A stretch of 64,000 nt of DNA from Sphingobacterium sp. ML3W (GCF_000747525.1 NZ_CP009278.1:1550001-1614000), one strand, 5' to 3'. Counted from the first letter of the stretch, positions 26,377-35,722 are shown. A program made the numbers and translations. The notes: generated by a model not told the origin, from the sequence alone.

Positions 26377-27582
26377 TTATGCCAATTTACCCAAAGCTTC
26401 TTTAATACGTCTTAATGCTTCTACTAGGCTTTCGTCTGAAGCAGCATAAGATAGACGAATATATTTGTCATTTCCGAATGAATCACCACCAACGGTAGCA
26501 ACATGACCTACGTTTAATAAGTACAATGCTAAGTCTGATGAGTTTTTGATTACATTTCCATTTTCATCTTTTTTTCCAAAGAATGAACTGATCTCAGGGA
26601 AGAAATAGAATGCGCCTTCAGGTAAATTTGTCTTAACACCTGGAATTGCAGCTAATAGATCATACACCAACTGACGGCGACGTACAAATGCTTCCTTCAT
26701 GATATTCACTGATTCTAATCCTTGCTCATAAGCAACGATACCAGCACGTTGTGAAATCGAGCACGTTCCAGAGGTTGTCTGTCCCTGTAATTTATCATTT
26801 GCAGCAGCAATCTCTTTATTACAAGCAATATAGCCTAATCTCCATCCTGTCATTGCAAATGCTTTAGAAAAACCATTTACGATAATAACGCGATCTTTAA
26901 TACTGTCAAATTGGGCAATTGATTCGTGTTTGTCTACAAAATTGATATGCTCATAGATTTCATCGGATAGGATGAACACATGTGGATGTTTTTCAAAAAC
27001 TTTTGCCAAAGCAGCCAATTCATCTTTACTATACACCGTACCTGTAGGGTTATTGGGTGATGAAAACATGAATAATTTAGTTTTTGGCGTGATGGCAGCT
27101 TCGAGTTGCTCAGGCGTAATTTTAAAGTTGTTATCAATTTCAGTATTAATGTAAACAGATTTTCCTTCTGCCAATACAACCATTTCTGAATATGAAACCC
27201 AATATGGAGTAGGGATTACGACTTCATCACCTGGATTAACAAGTGTTAAAATAACATTTGATAAAGATTGTTTTGCACCTGTGGAAACTACGATTTGAGA
27301 AATATCATAATCAAGATTATTTTCAATCTTCAATTTATTCACAATAGCCTGACGCAATTCTGGGTATCCTGGAACTGGAGAGTAACGCGTCCAATTTTCG
27401 TCCAATGCCTTCTTAGCAGCTTCTTTAACGTGGTCTGGAGTATTAAAATCTGGTTCACCAACACTTAAGCTGATAACATTAACGCCTTTTGCGGCTAATT
27501 CACGACCAAGCTTAGTCATTTTAAGCGTAGCCGATTCGGATAGATTGTTTATCCGATCTGATAAATATGATTGTGTGCTCAT
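26377..27582 (-). CDS. Pyridoxal-phosphate aspartate aminotransferase (class I)
   Basis: A 401-residue aminotransferase of fold type I, subgroup I-gamma, which normally exchanges the amino group of aspartate with 2-oxoglutarate. Conserved parts are VISLSVGEPDFNTPDHV, SSPNNPTGTVYS, ILSDEIYE (the Asp that contacts the PLP ring) and NGFSKAFAMTGWRLGY, which holds the PLP-binding lysine. The length is typical. On the minus strand TATCTTTG stands about eight bases before the ATG (complement of 27590-27597), so the leader is very short. The exact amino-acid preference cannot be fixed from sequence. Confidence 0.92.
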   Translation of the reverse strand: MSTQSYLSDRINNLSESATLKMTKLGRELAAKGVNVISLSVGEPDFNTPDHVKEAAKKALDENWTRYSPVPGYPELRQAIVNKLKIENNLDYDISQIVVSTGAKQSLSNVILTLVNPGDEVVIPTPYWVSYSEMVVLAEGKSVYINTEIDNNFKITPEQLEAAITPKTKLFMFSSPNNPTGTVYSKDELAALAKVFEKHPHVFILSDEIYEHINFVDKHESIAQFDSIKDRVIIVNGFSKAFAMTGWRLGYIACNKEIAAANDKLQGQTTSGTCSISQRAGIVAYEQGLESVNIMKEAFVRRRQLVYDLLAAIPGVKTNLPEGAFYFFPEISSFFGKKDENGNVIKNSSDLALYLLNVGHVATVGGDSFGNDKYIRLSYAASDESLVEALRRIKEALGKLA

Positions 27583-27589
27583 GGTAAGA

Positions 27590-27597
27590 CAAAGATA
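27590..27597 (-). promoter_or_regulatory. -7 element TATCTTTG of the aminotransferase gene
   Basis: TATCTTTG on the minus strand ends seven bases before the first base of the ATG at 27582. The transcript would have almost no leader. No clear -33 match at 19 bases is seen. Confidence 0.4.
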
Positions 27598-27757
27598 TTA
27601 TTTAGAATGCAATTAATGCGCTAATTTCTTGAAAAAAGACAAACGATTGTTTGTGTTTTCCTGAAAATATGTAAAGTTAGCTAGATTTCTATTATTTTAA
27701 AATAACTTGTAGTTTTGACGGGTCGCTTTTTTGTACACACATCAATACATGCATATT

Positions 27758-28732
27758 ATGAAAGTAAAAATAGACTCCTTTGTTATTGGCTTGTTTGTCG
27801 CTATTATTTTAGCATATATCTATCCCAACCTGGCATTAATAGAAGGAAAATTTTCTTTAGATTCAATTACTACGATAGGTATTTCCTTGATATTCTTTTT
27901 TTACGGGCTCAAATTAAGTTTAACAGATTTAAAAGCGGGATTGTCAAATTGGAAATTACATGTGCTCGTTCATTTTTCAACTTTTATCCTCTTCCCTCTA
28001 TTAGTCTTGCTATTTCTACCCTTTGTAAAGACAGAAATTCAGCACCAATTTTGGCTTTCTTTTTTCTTTTTAGCAGCGCTACCTTCGACTGTTTCTTCAT
28101 CTGTAGTGATGGTGTCGATAGCAAAAGGAAATATGCCAGCAGCTATATTTAATGCAAGTATATCCGGTATTATAGGAGTTATTGTCACCCCTTTATGGAT
28201 GGGGTTGTTTTTAACAGTGAACTCTGATTTTGATTTCGGTCATATTTACCTAGGACTGTTTCTAGAAATCATACTTCCAGTTATTCTTGGGATAGCATTA
28301 CAACCCTATTTGGGTAAATGGGCGCGTAGGTTTTCAAAGCCATTAAGTACGTTTGATAAAACGATCATTCTTTTAATAGTCTATAAAAGTTTTGCAGACT
28401 CTTTTATAGAAAAGATTTTTGATGCGGTGGACGTCTGGTATTTCATATCGGTTTTTGCAGGAGTAATTCTTCTGTTTTGCTTAGTCTATTTGCTTATCTG
28501 GTATATTGCTAAATTGTTGAAATTTCCAATCGAGGATCAAATTACAGCTATTTTTTGTGGCTCTAAAAAATCACTTACACATGGTTCTGTTTTTGCGAAA
28601 ATTATTTTTAGTCATGTGGGACTGGGTTTCGGACTTGTATTTTTCCCGATTATGATCTACCATGCTTTCCAGATATTTGTGGCTAGCATCATTGCGCAGC
28701 GTTATGCCAAAAGGTTGTCGGTTAAAAACTAA
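27758..28732 (+). CDS. SBF-like (bile acid:sodium symporter family) transporter
   Basis: About 324 residues from ATG 27758 (ATG 27749 also possible), with roughly ten hydrophobic helices in the SBF-like pattern. ISLIFFFYGLKLSLTDLKAG follows the second helix, LPSTVSSSVVMVSIAKGN forms the first crossing motif, and FCGSKKSLTHGSVFAKIIF the second. Proteins of this branch are predicted sodium-dependent organic anion transporters with unknown substrates. TAGTTTTG at 27709-27716 is a possible promoter. It is separated from the CDF gene by 56 bases and a TACCTTTG element. Confidence 0.85.
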   Translation: MKVKIDSFVIGLFVAIILAYIYPNLALIEGKFSLDSITTIGISLIFFFYGLKLSLTDLKAGLSNWKLHVLVHFSTFILFPLLVLLFLPFVKTEIQHQFWLSFFFLAALPSTVSSSVVMVSIAKGNMPAAIFNASISGIIGVIVTPLWMGLFLTVNSDFDFGHIYLGLFLEIILPVILGIALQPYLGKWARRFSKPLSTFDKTIILLIVYKSFADSFIEKIFDAVDVWYFISVFAGVILLFCLVYLLIWYIAKLLKFPIEDQITAIFCGSKKSLTHGSVFAKIIFSHVGLGFGLVFFPIMIYHAFQIFVASIIAQRYAKRLSVKN

Positions 28733-28757
28733 AAAGTAAACAATTACGTTATATCAC

Positions 28758-28765
28758 TACCTTTG
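28758..28765 (+). promoter_or_regulatory. -7 element TACCTTTG of the CDF transporter gene
   Basis: TACCTTTG lies 23 bases before the ATG at 28789. It is an exact match to the -7 consensus, but a -33 TTG at the proper spacing is not evident. Confidence 0.4.
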
Positions 28766-28788
28766 TCGCGATTGAAAATAATATATAT

Positions 28789-29766
28789 ATGTCTAAGCAA
28801 AAAAGATTAGTCCTACTTTCCCTTTTAACGGGATTAGGGTTAATGATTATTAAGTTTGTAGCGTATTTCCTAACGGCTTCTAATGCTATTTTTACGGATG
28901 CAGCAGAAAGTATTGTTAATGTTATTGCTTCCAGTTTTGCTTTTTATAGTATTTATTTAGCAGCACAACCTAAAGATAGGAACCATCCTTATGGACATGG
29001 TAAAGTGGAGTTCTTTTCTGTTTTTTTAGAAGGAGGATTAATCTTTATCGCAGGGGCAATTATTTTGGTAAAAGGTTTCTATAATATCTTTTTTCCTGCT
29101 ACATTATCCAATTTGGAGGAAGGTATTTGGTTAATTGCCATTACAGCGCTGATTAATTTTATCGTCGGATTTTATATCATGAAAAGGGGACGTGCATTGG
29201 GTTCTCTTACCTTGGAAGCTGATGGTAAACACTTACAGATTGATGCGTACAGTACAGTAGGGCTTATTGTCGGATTGATTCTCATGAAATTAACGGGATT
29301 GAACTGGATTGATATTGCGATATCATTTGCGCTTGGTAGTTTTATTTTATATAATGGGTATAAGTTGTTGCGCCAATCAATTGGAGGACTTATGGATGAG
29401 TCCGATGTGGATCTTGTGAAAGAAGTGGTTAATGTTTTACAGGAAAATAGGCATGCGGATTGGATTGATATTCATAACTTAAGGGTTCAACGTTATGGTA
29501 ATGAGCTGCATGTAGATTGTCATTTGACTTTGCCAAACTATTATTCCTTGAATAAAGTGCATGATGAAATATCAACGTTAGATAAGATCGTGAATACAAA
29601 AATGTCTATTAAAACAGAGTTTTTTATACATGCAGATCCTTGTTTACCAGAGTGTTGTCATTACTGTCAGGTAGAGAATTGTCCTATACGTTCTGAAGAA
29701 TTTAAAGCACGAATCGATTGGGTCGTCGAAAATGTTACTGCCAACCGGAAACATTTTCTTTCTTAA
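28789..29766 (+). CDS. Cation diffusion facilitator transporter with C-terminal Cys cluster
   Basis: A 325-residue CDF (ZnT-type) exporter that removes divalent metals, probably zinc or iron, from the cytoplasm in exchange for protons. Six membrane helices are followed by a cytoplasmic domain from about residue 205. Metal-site residues appear in FTDAAESIVNV (helix 2) and in LQIDAYSTVGLIVG (helix 5), and HPYGHGK gives the conserved loop. The tail holds HADPCLPECCHYCQVENC, a Cys-rich extension beyond the usual domain that could bind metal. It is transcribed alone, between the SBF transporter and lepA. Confidence 0.9.
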   Translation: MSKQKRLVLLSLLTGLGLMIIKFVAYFLTASNAIFTDAAESIVNVIASSFAFYSIYLAAQPKDRNHPYGHGKVEFFSVFLEGGLIFIAGAIILVKGFYNIFFPATLSNLEEGIWLIAITALINFIVGFYIMKRGRALGSLTLEADGKHLQIDAYSTVGLIVGLILMKLTGLNWIDIAISFALGSFILYNGYKLLRQSIGGLMDESDVDLVKEVVNVLQENRHADWIDIHNLRVQRYGNELHVDCHLTLPNYYSLNKVHDEISTLDKIVNTKMSIKTEFFIHADPCLPECCHYCQVENCPIRSEEFKARIDWVVENVTANRKHFLS

Positions 29767-29834
29767 ACTGAAAACTTAAAATTTAAGTGCATAAAAATAG
29801 GAGGGGGCTTGCCTTAAATGTCTATCAAAAAAAG

Positions 29835-29842
29835 TATCTTTG
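29835..29842 (+). promoter_or_regulatory. -7 element TATCTTTG of lepA
   Basis: TATCTTTG lies 30 bases before the lepA ATG. It is the only good match between the CDF gene and lepA. Confidence 0.4.
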
Positions 29843-29872
29843 CTTTTTAGAAACGATTTTTAAAAATCCTAT

Positions 29873-31663
29873 ATGAAGCAAATACGTAATTTCTGTATCA
29901 TCGCACACATTGATCATGGTAAAAGTACATTAGCCGATCGATTATTGGAGTACACGAATACCATTACAAAACGTGAAGCGCAGGCACAATTACTTGATAA
30001 TATGGATTTGGAACGTGAACGTGGTATTACCATCAAAAGTCACGCCATCCAAATGAATTATATACAGGACGGTCAAGAGTATATTTTAAATTTAATTGAT
30101 ACTCCCGGACACGTCGATTTCTCGTATGAAGTGTCACGCTCAATAGCAGCCTGTGAAGGTGCTTTATTGATTGTAGATGCTTCTCAAGGAATTCAAGCAC
30201 AAACAATCTCCAATCTTTATTTAGCTCTTGAGCATGATTTGGAAATTATCCCAATTTTAAATAAAATGGATCTTCCGGGTGCAATGCCTGAGGAAGTAAA
30301 AGATCAAATTATTGATTTAATTGGTGGTCAACGTGAAGATATTATTCCAGCATCAGGTAAAACTGGTTTGGGTATTCCAGATATTTTAAAAGCGATTATA
30401 GCGCGTGTACCAGCACCAGTAGGTGATCCGGCTGCACCATTACAAGCTTTGATCTTTGACTCTGTATTTAACTCTTTCCGTGGTATCATGGCCTATTTCA
30501 AGGTTGTAAATGGAGAGATTCGCAAAGGTGATAAAGTGAAATTTGTTGCAACAGGGAAAGAATATTCTGCGGATGAAATCGGTACATTGAAGTTAAATCA
30601 AGTTGCCAAGGATGTTATTAGAACGGGCGATGTTGGTTATATTATATCAGGTATCAAAGAAGCGCGTGAAGTAAAAGTAGGGGATACCATTACGCATAAA
30701 GAAAGACCTTGTACTGGAGCTATTCAAGGATTTGAAGAAGTGAAACCAATGGTTTTTGCAGGTATATATCCTGTTGATACGGAGGACTATGAAGAATTAC
30801 GGGAGTCCATGCATCGTTTGCAATTGAATGATGCTTCTTTGGTTTTTGAACCAGAGTCATCAGTAGCTTTAGGTTTTGGATTCCGTTGTGGTTTCTTGGG
30901 AATGCTCCACATGGAGATTATCCAAGAACGCCTTGAGCGTGAATTTGATATGACGGTTATCACAACGGTTCCCAACGTGTCTTACAAGGCTTATTTAACA
31001 AAAGACAATGAAGAGGTTCAAGTGCACAACCCGTCAGATTTACCTGATCCAAGTAAGCTGAATGCTATTCAAGAGCCTTATATCAAAGCAAATATCATTA
31101 CCAAATCTGATTTCGTAGGGCCAATTATGTCGCTATGTATTCAAAAACGTGGTACTGTTATTAATCAATCATATTTAACTTCCGATCGTGTTGAATTGGT
31201 TTTTGAAATGCCAATGGGTGAGATTGTATTTGATTTTTACGATAAATTGAAGACGATATCTAAAGGGTATGCTTCTTTCGATTATACTCAAATCGGTTAC
31301 CGCCAATCAGATCTAGTACGTTTGGATATTCTCTTGAATGATGAGCCTGTCGATGCATTATCATCTTTGATTCACAGAAGTAATGCATATGATTTTGGTA
31401 AGAAAATTTGTGAAAAGTTAAAGGAACTATTACCTCGTCAGCAGTTTGAAATTCGTATCCAAGCATCTATTGGGATGAAGATCATTGCTCGTGAGACGAT
31501 TTCTGCATTACGTAAGGATGTAACAGCAAAATGTTATGGAGGGGATATTTCTCGTAAGCGTAAGCTATTGGAAAAACAGAAGAAAGGTAAAAAACGTATG
31601 CGTCAAGTAGGTAACGTTGAAATTCCACAATCGGCATTCATGGCAGTACTGAAATTAGATTAG
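29873..31663 (+). CDS. lepA: Elongation factor 4 (LepA)
   Basis: LepA is a ribosome-binding GTPase that acts in translation under stress and in initiation or 30S assembly. The 596-residue protein has the usual length and G motifs [17 protein letters not shown] and NKMDLPG, the switch I RGITIKS, the EF-G-like domains, and the LepA-specific C terminus ending [20 protein letters not shown]. folD follows after 29 bases and may be co-transcribed. Confidence 0.98.
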   Translation: MKQIRNFCIIAHIDHGKSTLADRLLEYTNTITKREAQAQLLDNMDLERERGITIKSHAIQMNYIQDGQEYILNLIDTPGHVDFSYEVSRSIAACEGALLIVDASQGIQAQTISNLYLALEHDLEIIPILNKMDLPGAMPEEVKDQIIDLIGGQREDIIPASGKTGLGIPDILKAIIARVPAPVGDPAAPLQALIFDSVFNSFRGIMAYFKVVNGEIRKGDKVKFVATGKEYSADEIGTLKLNQVAKDVIRTGDVGYIISGIKEAREVKVGDTITHKERPCTGAIQGFEEVKPMVFAGIYPVDTEDYEELRESMHRLQLNDASLVFEPESSVALGFGFRCGFLGMLHMEIIQERLEREFDMTVITTVPNVSYKAYLTKDNEEVQVHNPSDLPDPSKLNAIQEPYIKANIITKSDFVGPIMSLCIQKRGTVINQSYLTSDRVELVFEMPMGEIVFDFYDKLKTISKGYASFDYTQIGYRQSDLVRLDILLNDEPVDALSSLIHRSNAYDFGKKICEKLKELLPRQQFEIRIQASIGMKIIARETISALRKDVTAKCYGGDISRKRKLLEKQKKGKKRMRQVGNVEIPQSAFMAVLKLD

Positions 31664-31692
31664 AAAACTTATAAAATCCTATTCCTATAAAA

Positions 31693-32580
31693 ATGAATTT
31701 ATTAGACGGTAAACTCGTATCAGCTAAAATAAAAGAAGACATCAAAATAGATGCAGCTGATTTTACAGCGAAAGCTGGACGTAAACCTCATTTGGTAGCT
31801 ATCTTAGTTGGAAACGACGGTGGTAGTGAAACCTATGTGGCGAGTAAAATGCGTAATTGTGAATTAGTAGGTTTTGAATCTACCAATATTCGTTACGATG
31901 TTGATGTGACTGAAGAAGAATTGATTGCGAAAATTCAAGAAATTAATGCCGACGCAACCATTGATGGTTTAATCGTTCAATTGCCACTTCCAAAGCATAT
32001 CGATCCCGATAAAATAACAGAGGCTATTGATTACCGTAAAGATGTAGATGGATTTCATCCGATCAATTTGGGTAGAATGCAACGTAATTTGCCTTGCTTT
32101 ATCCCAGCGACTCCTTACGGTATTATGTTGATGCTTGATTATTATCAAATTGATACAGCAGGTAAGCATGCAGTAGTTGTAGGTAGAAGTAATATCGTTG
32201 GTTCGCCAATGAGTATCCTGCTAGCACGTAATTCAAATCCAGGGAATTGTACCGTTACATTAACGCATAGTCGTACGCAAGATTTGAAGACTGAAGTTTT
32301 GCGCGCAGATATTATTGTAGCAGCAATAGGGAAGAAAAATTTCGTAACTGCTGATATGGTAAAAGAAGGTGCTGTTGTCATTGATGTGGGAATCAATAGA
32401 GAAAATTCTACAGAAACAAAATCTGGATTTAAATTATACGGAGATGTGGATTTTGAGCATGTGGCACCAAAAGCTTCTTGGATAACGCCTGTACCGGGTG
32501 GAGTTGGCTTGATGACTATCGTCGGGCTCTTAAAGAATACATTGGAAGCAGCTAAGGGGAGCATTTATCCAAAGGGATAA
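31693..32580 (+). CDS. folD: Methylenetetrahydrofolate dehydrogenase/cyclohydrolase FolD
   Basis: FolD interconverts 5,10-methylene-, methenyl- and 10-formyl-tetrahydrofolate with NADP+. The 295-residue protein has the expected length, the catalytic tyrosine and lysine in [12 protein letters not shown], the QLPLPKHID loop, KDVDGFHP, and the nucleotide-binding [28 protein letters not shown] lies near the end. It follows lepA closely. Confidence 0.97.
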   Translation: MNLLDGKLVSAKIKEDIKIDAADFTAKAGRKPHLVAILVGNDGGSETYVASKMRNCELVGFESTNIRYDVDVTEEELIAKIQEINADATIDGLIVQLPLPKHIDPDKITEAIDYRKDVDGFHPINLGRMQRNLPCFIPATPYGIMLMLDYYQIDTAGKHAVVVGRSNIVGSPMSILLARNSNPGNCTVTLTHSRTQDLKTEVLRADIIVAAIGKKNFVTADMVKEGAVVIDVGINRENSTETKSGFKLYGDVDFEHVAPKASWITPVPGGVGLMTIVGLLKNTLEAAKGSIYPKG

Positions 32581-32629
32581 TTGGCATAAATATTGATTGG
32601 TTAAGTCTGTTAACCAAAAAATATATAAA

Positions 32630-33151
32630 ATGAAAAAAATTGCATTTTTAGCATTGTTTGCAGGAGCTTCGTTGACTTTTGCAGCTTGTAATAACACTCC
32701 AAAAGAAGATAAGAATAGTGACGGTGAAATTACTGTTGGAGAAAAGTTAGATAATTCTTTAGATAGTTTAGATAAACATACAGACATGGCAGCTAATGAA
32801 GCGAAAGCTAAATATGAGCAAGCTAAAAAAGATCTGGATGAAGCTATTGCTAAAGGAGACAAGAAAGCGGAAGAAGCTGCTCGTAAAACAGTAGATGAAA
32901 CAAAAACTGCTTGGGATAAAATTACAGCAGGAACTGAAAAAGTAGCGGATGACGTAGAAGATGGTGTTAAGGATGCTGCACATGCTACTGGAAACGCATT
33001 GGATAAAGCTGCAGATGCAACCGCTAAAGCTGGTAAATCTGCTGTTGAAGGAACTAAAGATGCAGCTAAAGCTGTAGGCAATGCGGCTGATAAAGCGGCA
33101 AAAGATGTTTCGAACAAAGCGAAAAAAGTAGGTGAAGCTTTGAAAAACTAA
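32630..33151 (+). CDS. Lipoprotein with Ala/Lys/Asp-rich helical repeats
   Basis: A 173-residue protein. The signal peptide MKKIAFLALFAGASLTFAAC ends in a lipobox with Cys 20. The mature part is low-complexity, rich in Ala, Lys, Asp and Glu, and forms a long amphipathic helix or coiled coil with LEA-like repeats (DAAHATGNALDKAADATAKA). Such proteins are usually periplasmic and stress-related, but the role is not known. ATG 32630 is chosen because it starts the signal peptide; the longer frame from 32597 would bury it. A perfect 50-base palindrome follows as terminator. Confidence 0.8.
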   Translation: MKKIAFLALFAGASLTFAACNNTPKEDKNSDGEITVGEKLDNSLDSLDKHTDMAANEAKAKYEQAKKDLDEAIAKGDKKAEEAARKTVDETKTAWDKITAGTEKVADDVEDGVKDAAHATGNALDKAADATAKAGKSAVEGTKDAAKAVGNAADKAAKDVSNKAKKVGEALKN

Positions 33152-33165
33152 TTTCATAAGCAAGA

Positions 33166-33215
33166 ACTCATAAAAAAACCCTTTCAGCATATGCTGAAAG
33201 GGTTTTTTTATGAGT
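33166..33215. terminator. Bidirectional terminator, perfect 50-base palindrome
   Basis: Two 25-base arms (33166-33190 and 33191-33215; left arm begins ACTCATAAAAAAACCC) are exact reverse complements with no spacer. Each strand ends in a run of seven T residues after the GC-richer core CCCTTTCAGCAT. It lies between the convergent lipoprotein and hisD genes. Confidence 0.9.
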
Positions 33216-33223
33216 TTAATCAA

Positions 33224-34513
33224 TTACTTCATTTTCCGAATACTAACAGCGTTCTTATGTGCGTGTAGCCCTTCTAATTCTGCAAGAATCTCTACAGTGG
33301 AACCTATATTTAATAAACCGTCTGGACTGATGTGTTGGAAAGTAATCTTTTTAACAAAAGAATCAACCGATACACCAGAATAAGATTTTGCATAGCCAGA
33401 AGTCGGAAGCGTATGATTCGTTCCTGAAGCATAATCACCTACGCTCTCTGGTGTTAAATGTCCTAAAAATACAGAACCTGCATTTAAAATAAGACGGATT
33501 AAACGTTCCCATTCATCTGTCTCTAAAATCAGATGTTCAGGGGCATAAGCATTACTAAATGCAATTGCTTTTTGTAGATCGGTTACCAATACAGCATAGG
33601 AATTTTCGATTGCCTTGTTTGCTAATTCAAAACGCGGTAAAACAGCTAATTGTTTTTCTAGTTCTAGATTTACCTCCGCAATAATACTTGCCGATGTCGC
33701 GACCAATACCGCTTGGCTGTCCGCTCCATGCTCTGCTTGTGCTAATAAATCAGCAGCAACAAAAGCAGGTGTTGCCGTCTCGTCAGCAATGACCAATACT
33801 TCGGAAGGACCTGCCGGCATGTCGATGCTAACATTTGTCATTCCTTGAACAATACTTTTTGCCTTAGTTACAAATTGATTACCAGGTCCAAATATTTTAT
33901 ATACTTGAGGAATGGTTTCTGTACCGAAAGCCATTGCGGCAATGGCTTGGGCTCCACCGACTAGATAGATGCGCTCTATTTTTAAAAGTTTGAGACAATA
34001 GGCTACAAAACCATTAATTTTTCCGCTTTTTTGAGGTGGAGAACAAACAACAATCTCTTTACAGCCGGCAATTCGAGCGGGTACCCCTAGCATCAATAAG
34101 GTGCTAGGTAATACGGCAGAACCGCCAGGGATATAAAGACCTACCTTCTCAATCGGACGAATTTCTCGCCAACATTTTACGCCTGCTGTTGTTTCTACGA
34201 CACGCTCACGTTTTACTTGTGAAGAGTGAAATTTATGAATATTTTGAAAGGCAATTTCTAAAGCTCTTTGTTGATCGCGATTAATGGTAGACGCTAATGC
34301 ATCAATATCGTCGGAGTCGAGATAAAGCTTTTCTAGCTCAACTTTGTCAAATTGCTGTGCATAGTGAATTAAAGCTTTATCGCCATTTTGACGTACCTCT
34401 TGTATAATATCCAAAACAGTATCTTGGATAGCATGGGAAGGGTCTGTATTACGCGTCGTTAATGCCAGCAGTTCTGCTGGTGTTAGCGTAGCATATTCAA
34501 AAGTTTTAAGCAT
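33224..34513 (-). CDS. hisD: Histidinol dehydrogenase
   Basis: HisD oxidises histidinol to histidine with two NAD+, the last two steps of histidine synthesis. From ATG 34513 it has 429 residues, the normal length (ATG 34516 is equally possible; an upstream frame to 34594 would overlap hisG). Typical parts are GLYIPGGSAVLPSTLLMLG, VVCSPPQKSGKINGF, IFGPGNQFVTKAK, DMPAGPSEVLVIAD, QAEHGADSQAVLV and APEHLIL, which hold the zinc ligands and catalytic Glu-His. hisG lies 35 bases upstream, and no further his gene follows before the terminator. Confidence 0.97.
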   Translation of the reverse strand: MLKTFEYATLTPAELLALTTRNTDPSHAIQDTVLDIIQEVRQNGDKALIHYAQQFDKVELEKLYLDSDDIDALASTINRDQQRALEIAFQNIHKFHSSQVKRERVVETTAGVKCWREIRPIEKVGLYIPGGSAVLPSTLLMLGVPARIAGCKEIVVCSPPQKSGKINGFVAYCLKLLKIERIYLVGGAQAIAAMAFGTETIPQVYKIFGPGNQFVTKAKSIVQGMTNVSIDMPAGPSEVLVIADETATPAFVAADLLAQAEHGADSQAVLVATSASIIAEVNLELEKQLAVLPRFELANKAIENSYAVLVTDLQKAIAFSNAYAPEHLILETDEWERLIRLILNAGSVFLGHLTPESVGDYASGTNHTLPTSGYAKSYSGVSVDSFVKKITFQHISPDGLLNIGSTVEILAELEGLHAHKNAVSIRKMK

Positions 34514-34547
34514 CATGAATTTTGTTTTAAGCGCAGAGCGCTTATTA

Positions 34548-35399
34548 TTACATAATAATTTTTTCAATCGGCATGACCACAATTCCTTGTGCACCTGCAG
34601 ACTTCAACTTGTTGATCTTATCCCAAAAGTCATCTTCTGAAATAACAGTATGTACAGCTACCCATCCTTCTTCTGCTAGAGGAACGACGGTTGGCGATTT
34701 TACACCATGTAAAAGTGCTGTAATCGTTGGTAAATTTATCTTTTCGACATTGAGAACGACATATTTCGTTTCTTTGGCTAATAAGACTGATTGAATTCTT
34801 TGTAAAAGTTCTGCTAAGATTTCATTATCCTCTATACCCGGGCGACCAATTAATATCGCTTCAGATTTACGGACATCAGCAAACTGTTTGAGTCCATTAT
34901 TTTTTAGTGTCCCGCCGGTGGAAACAATATCACAGATAGCATCGCTAAGCCCCAATCCAGGTGCAATTTCTACAGAACCTGAAATCATTTGGATATCCGC
35001 CTCAATACGATATTCATCCAAAAACTTCTTTAAGATAACGGGGTAAGAGGTTGCGATAGATTTGCCATTTAGATCTTTAAGATCTTTAATATGACTGTCT
35101 TTTTGAACGGCTAATTTCAAAGTGCATTTTCCAAAACCAAGACGCTGTAAGTAATTAACCTCAGATTCTGTTTCATCAATAACGTTTTCTCCAACTATTC
35201 CTAGATCTGCAATCCCTTGTTCTACGTATCCTGGGATATCATCGTCACGAAGGAAAAGAATTTCAAGAGGAAAATTAGAAACGGTTGTTATTAAAGAACT
35301 TTTATAGTTTTCGAAGTCAAGACCACAGTTTTTGAGTAATTGAACAGACTTTTCGTTTAGTCTACCCGATTTTTGGATAGCAATTTTAAGATTTTTCAA
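34548..35399 (-). CDS. hisG: ATP phosphoribosyltransferase, long form
   Basis: HisG condenses ATP with PRPP, the first and feedback-controlled step of histidine synthesis. At 283 residues it is the long form, with the catalytic domains at 1-210 (IAQKSGRL-like start IAIQKSGRLNEKS, SGSVEIAPGLGLSDAICDIVSTGGTL) and the C-terminal histidine-sensing domain (NLPTITALLHGVKSPTVVPL, TVISEDDFWDKINKLKSAGA, GIVVMPIEKIIM). It is the first structural gene after the histidine leader peptide and a terminator hairpin, so its mRNA level should follow charged tRNA-His. hisD follows. Confidence 0.98.
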   Translation of the reverse strand: MKNLKIAIQKSGRLNEKSVQLLKNCGLDFENYKSSLITTVSNFPLEILFLRDDDIPGYVEQGIADLGIVGENVIDETESEVNYLQRLGFGKCTLKLAVQKDSHIKDLKDLNGKSIATSYPVILKKFLDEYRIEADIQMISGSVEIAPGLGLSDAICDIVSTGGTLKNNGLKQFADVRKSEAILIGRPGIEDNEILAELLQRIQSVLLAKETKYVVLNVEKINLPTITALLHGVKSPTVVPLAEEGWVAVHTVISEDDFWDKINKLKSAGAQGIVVMPIEKIIM

Positions 35400-35452
35400 A
35401 GCTTTATAATGTTAGCTGTAAATTATTAATAAATAGAAATCAAACACAAGGG

Positions 35453-35479
35453 AAAAAATGCTTCACGTAGAAACACCCT
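35453..35479 (-). terminator. his attenuator terminator
   Basis: On the minus strand, just after the leader-peptide stop, TGTTTC and GAAGCA pair around the loop TACGT (one G-U pair), followed by six T residues; an outer AGGG/CCCT pairing also exists. The hairpin lies between the leader peptide and hisG, as needed for attenuation. The stem is modest, and I could not calculate its stability. Confidence 0.55.
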
Positions 35480-35481
35480 AA

Positions 35482-35541
35482 TTACATATCGCCGCAATGG
35501 CGATGATGCATATGAAAGTGATGTCCGTGAGCAAAAATCAT
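35482..35541 (-). CDS. his operon leader peptide
   Basis: A 19-residue ORF, MIFAHGHHFHMHHRHCGDM, with seven histidines, ending in TAA 83 bases before the hisG start. Translation of such a peptide stalls when charged tRNA-His is scarce, which in enterobacteria switches the mRNA from a terminator to an antiterminator fold. The codons for residues 13-18 overlap a hairpin ATCGCC-ATTGC-GGCGAT (complement of 35488-35504), the expected pause structure. A full promoter stands just upstream. Confidence 0.85.
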   Translation of the reverse strand: MIFAHGHHFHMHHRHCGDM

Positions 35542-35560
35542 GTTTGTATTAATAATGAGC

Positions 35561-35591
35561 CAAAAATAATACTTTGTTAATAGAAATCAAA
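35561..35591 (-). promoter_or_regulatory. hisGD promoter, complete -33/-7 match
   Basis: On the minus strand TTTG (complement of 35588-35591), exactly 19 bases, then TATTTTTG (complement of 35561-35568). Transcription would start near 35554-35557, about 14 bases before the leader-peptide ATG. Confidence 0.75.
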
Positions 35592-35722
35592 TTAAAATAG
35601 CTTTTATTTGATAAAAATAAAATAGAGATAGCATAAATATGACATATCGTTACTTATTTGACGTTTTATTTACTACAATTTCTAATTAGGATGTTGGTGC
35701 TTTGGAAGTACTAAGCCATAAG

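Noticed and set aside
32530-33117. 195-codon ORF opposite the lipoprotein gene
   Set aside because: It is an antisense shadow created by the Ala/Lys-rich repeats; the plus strand has signal peptide, lipobox and terminator.
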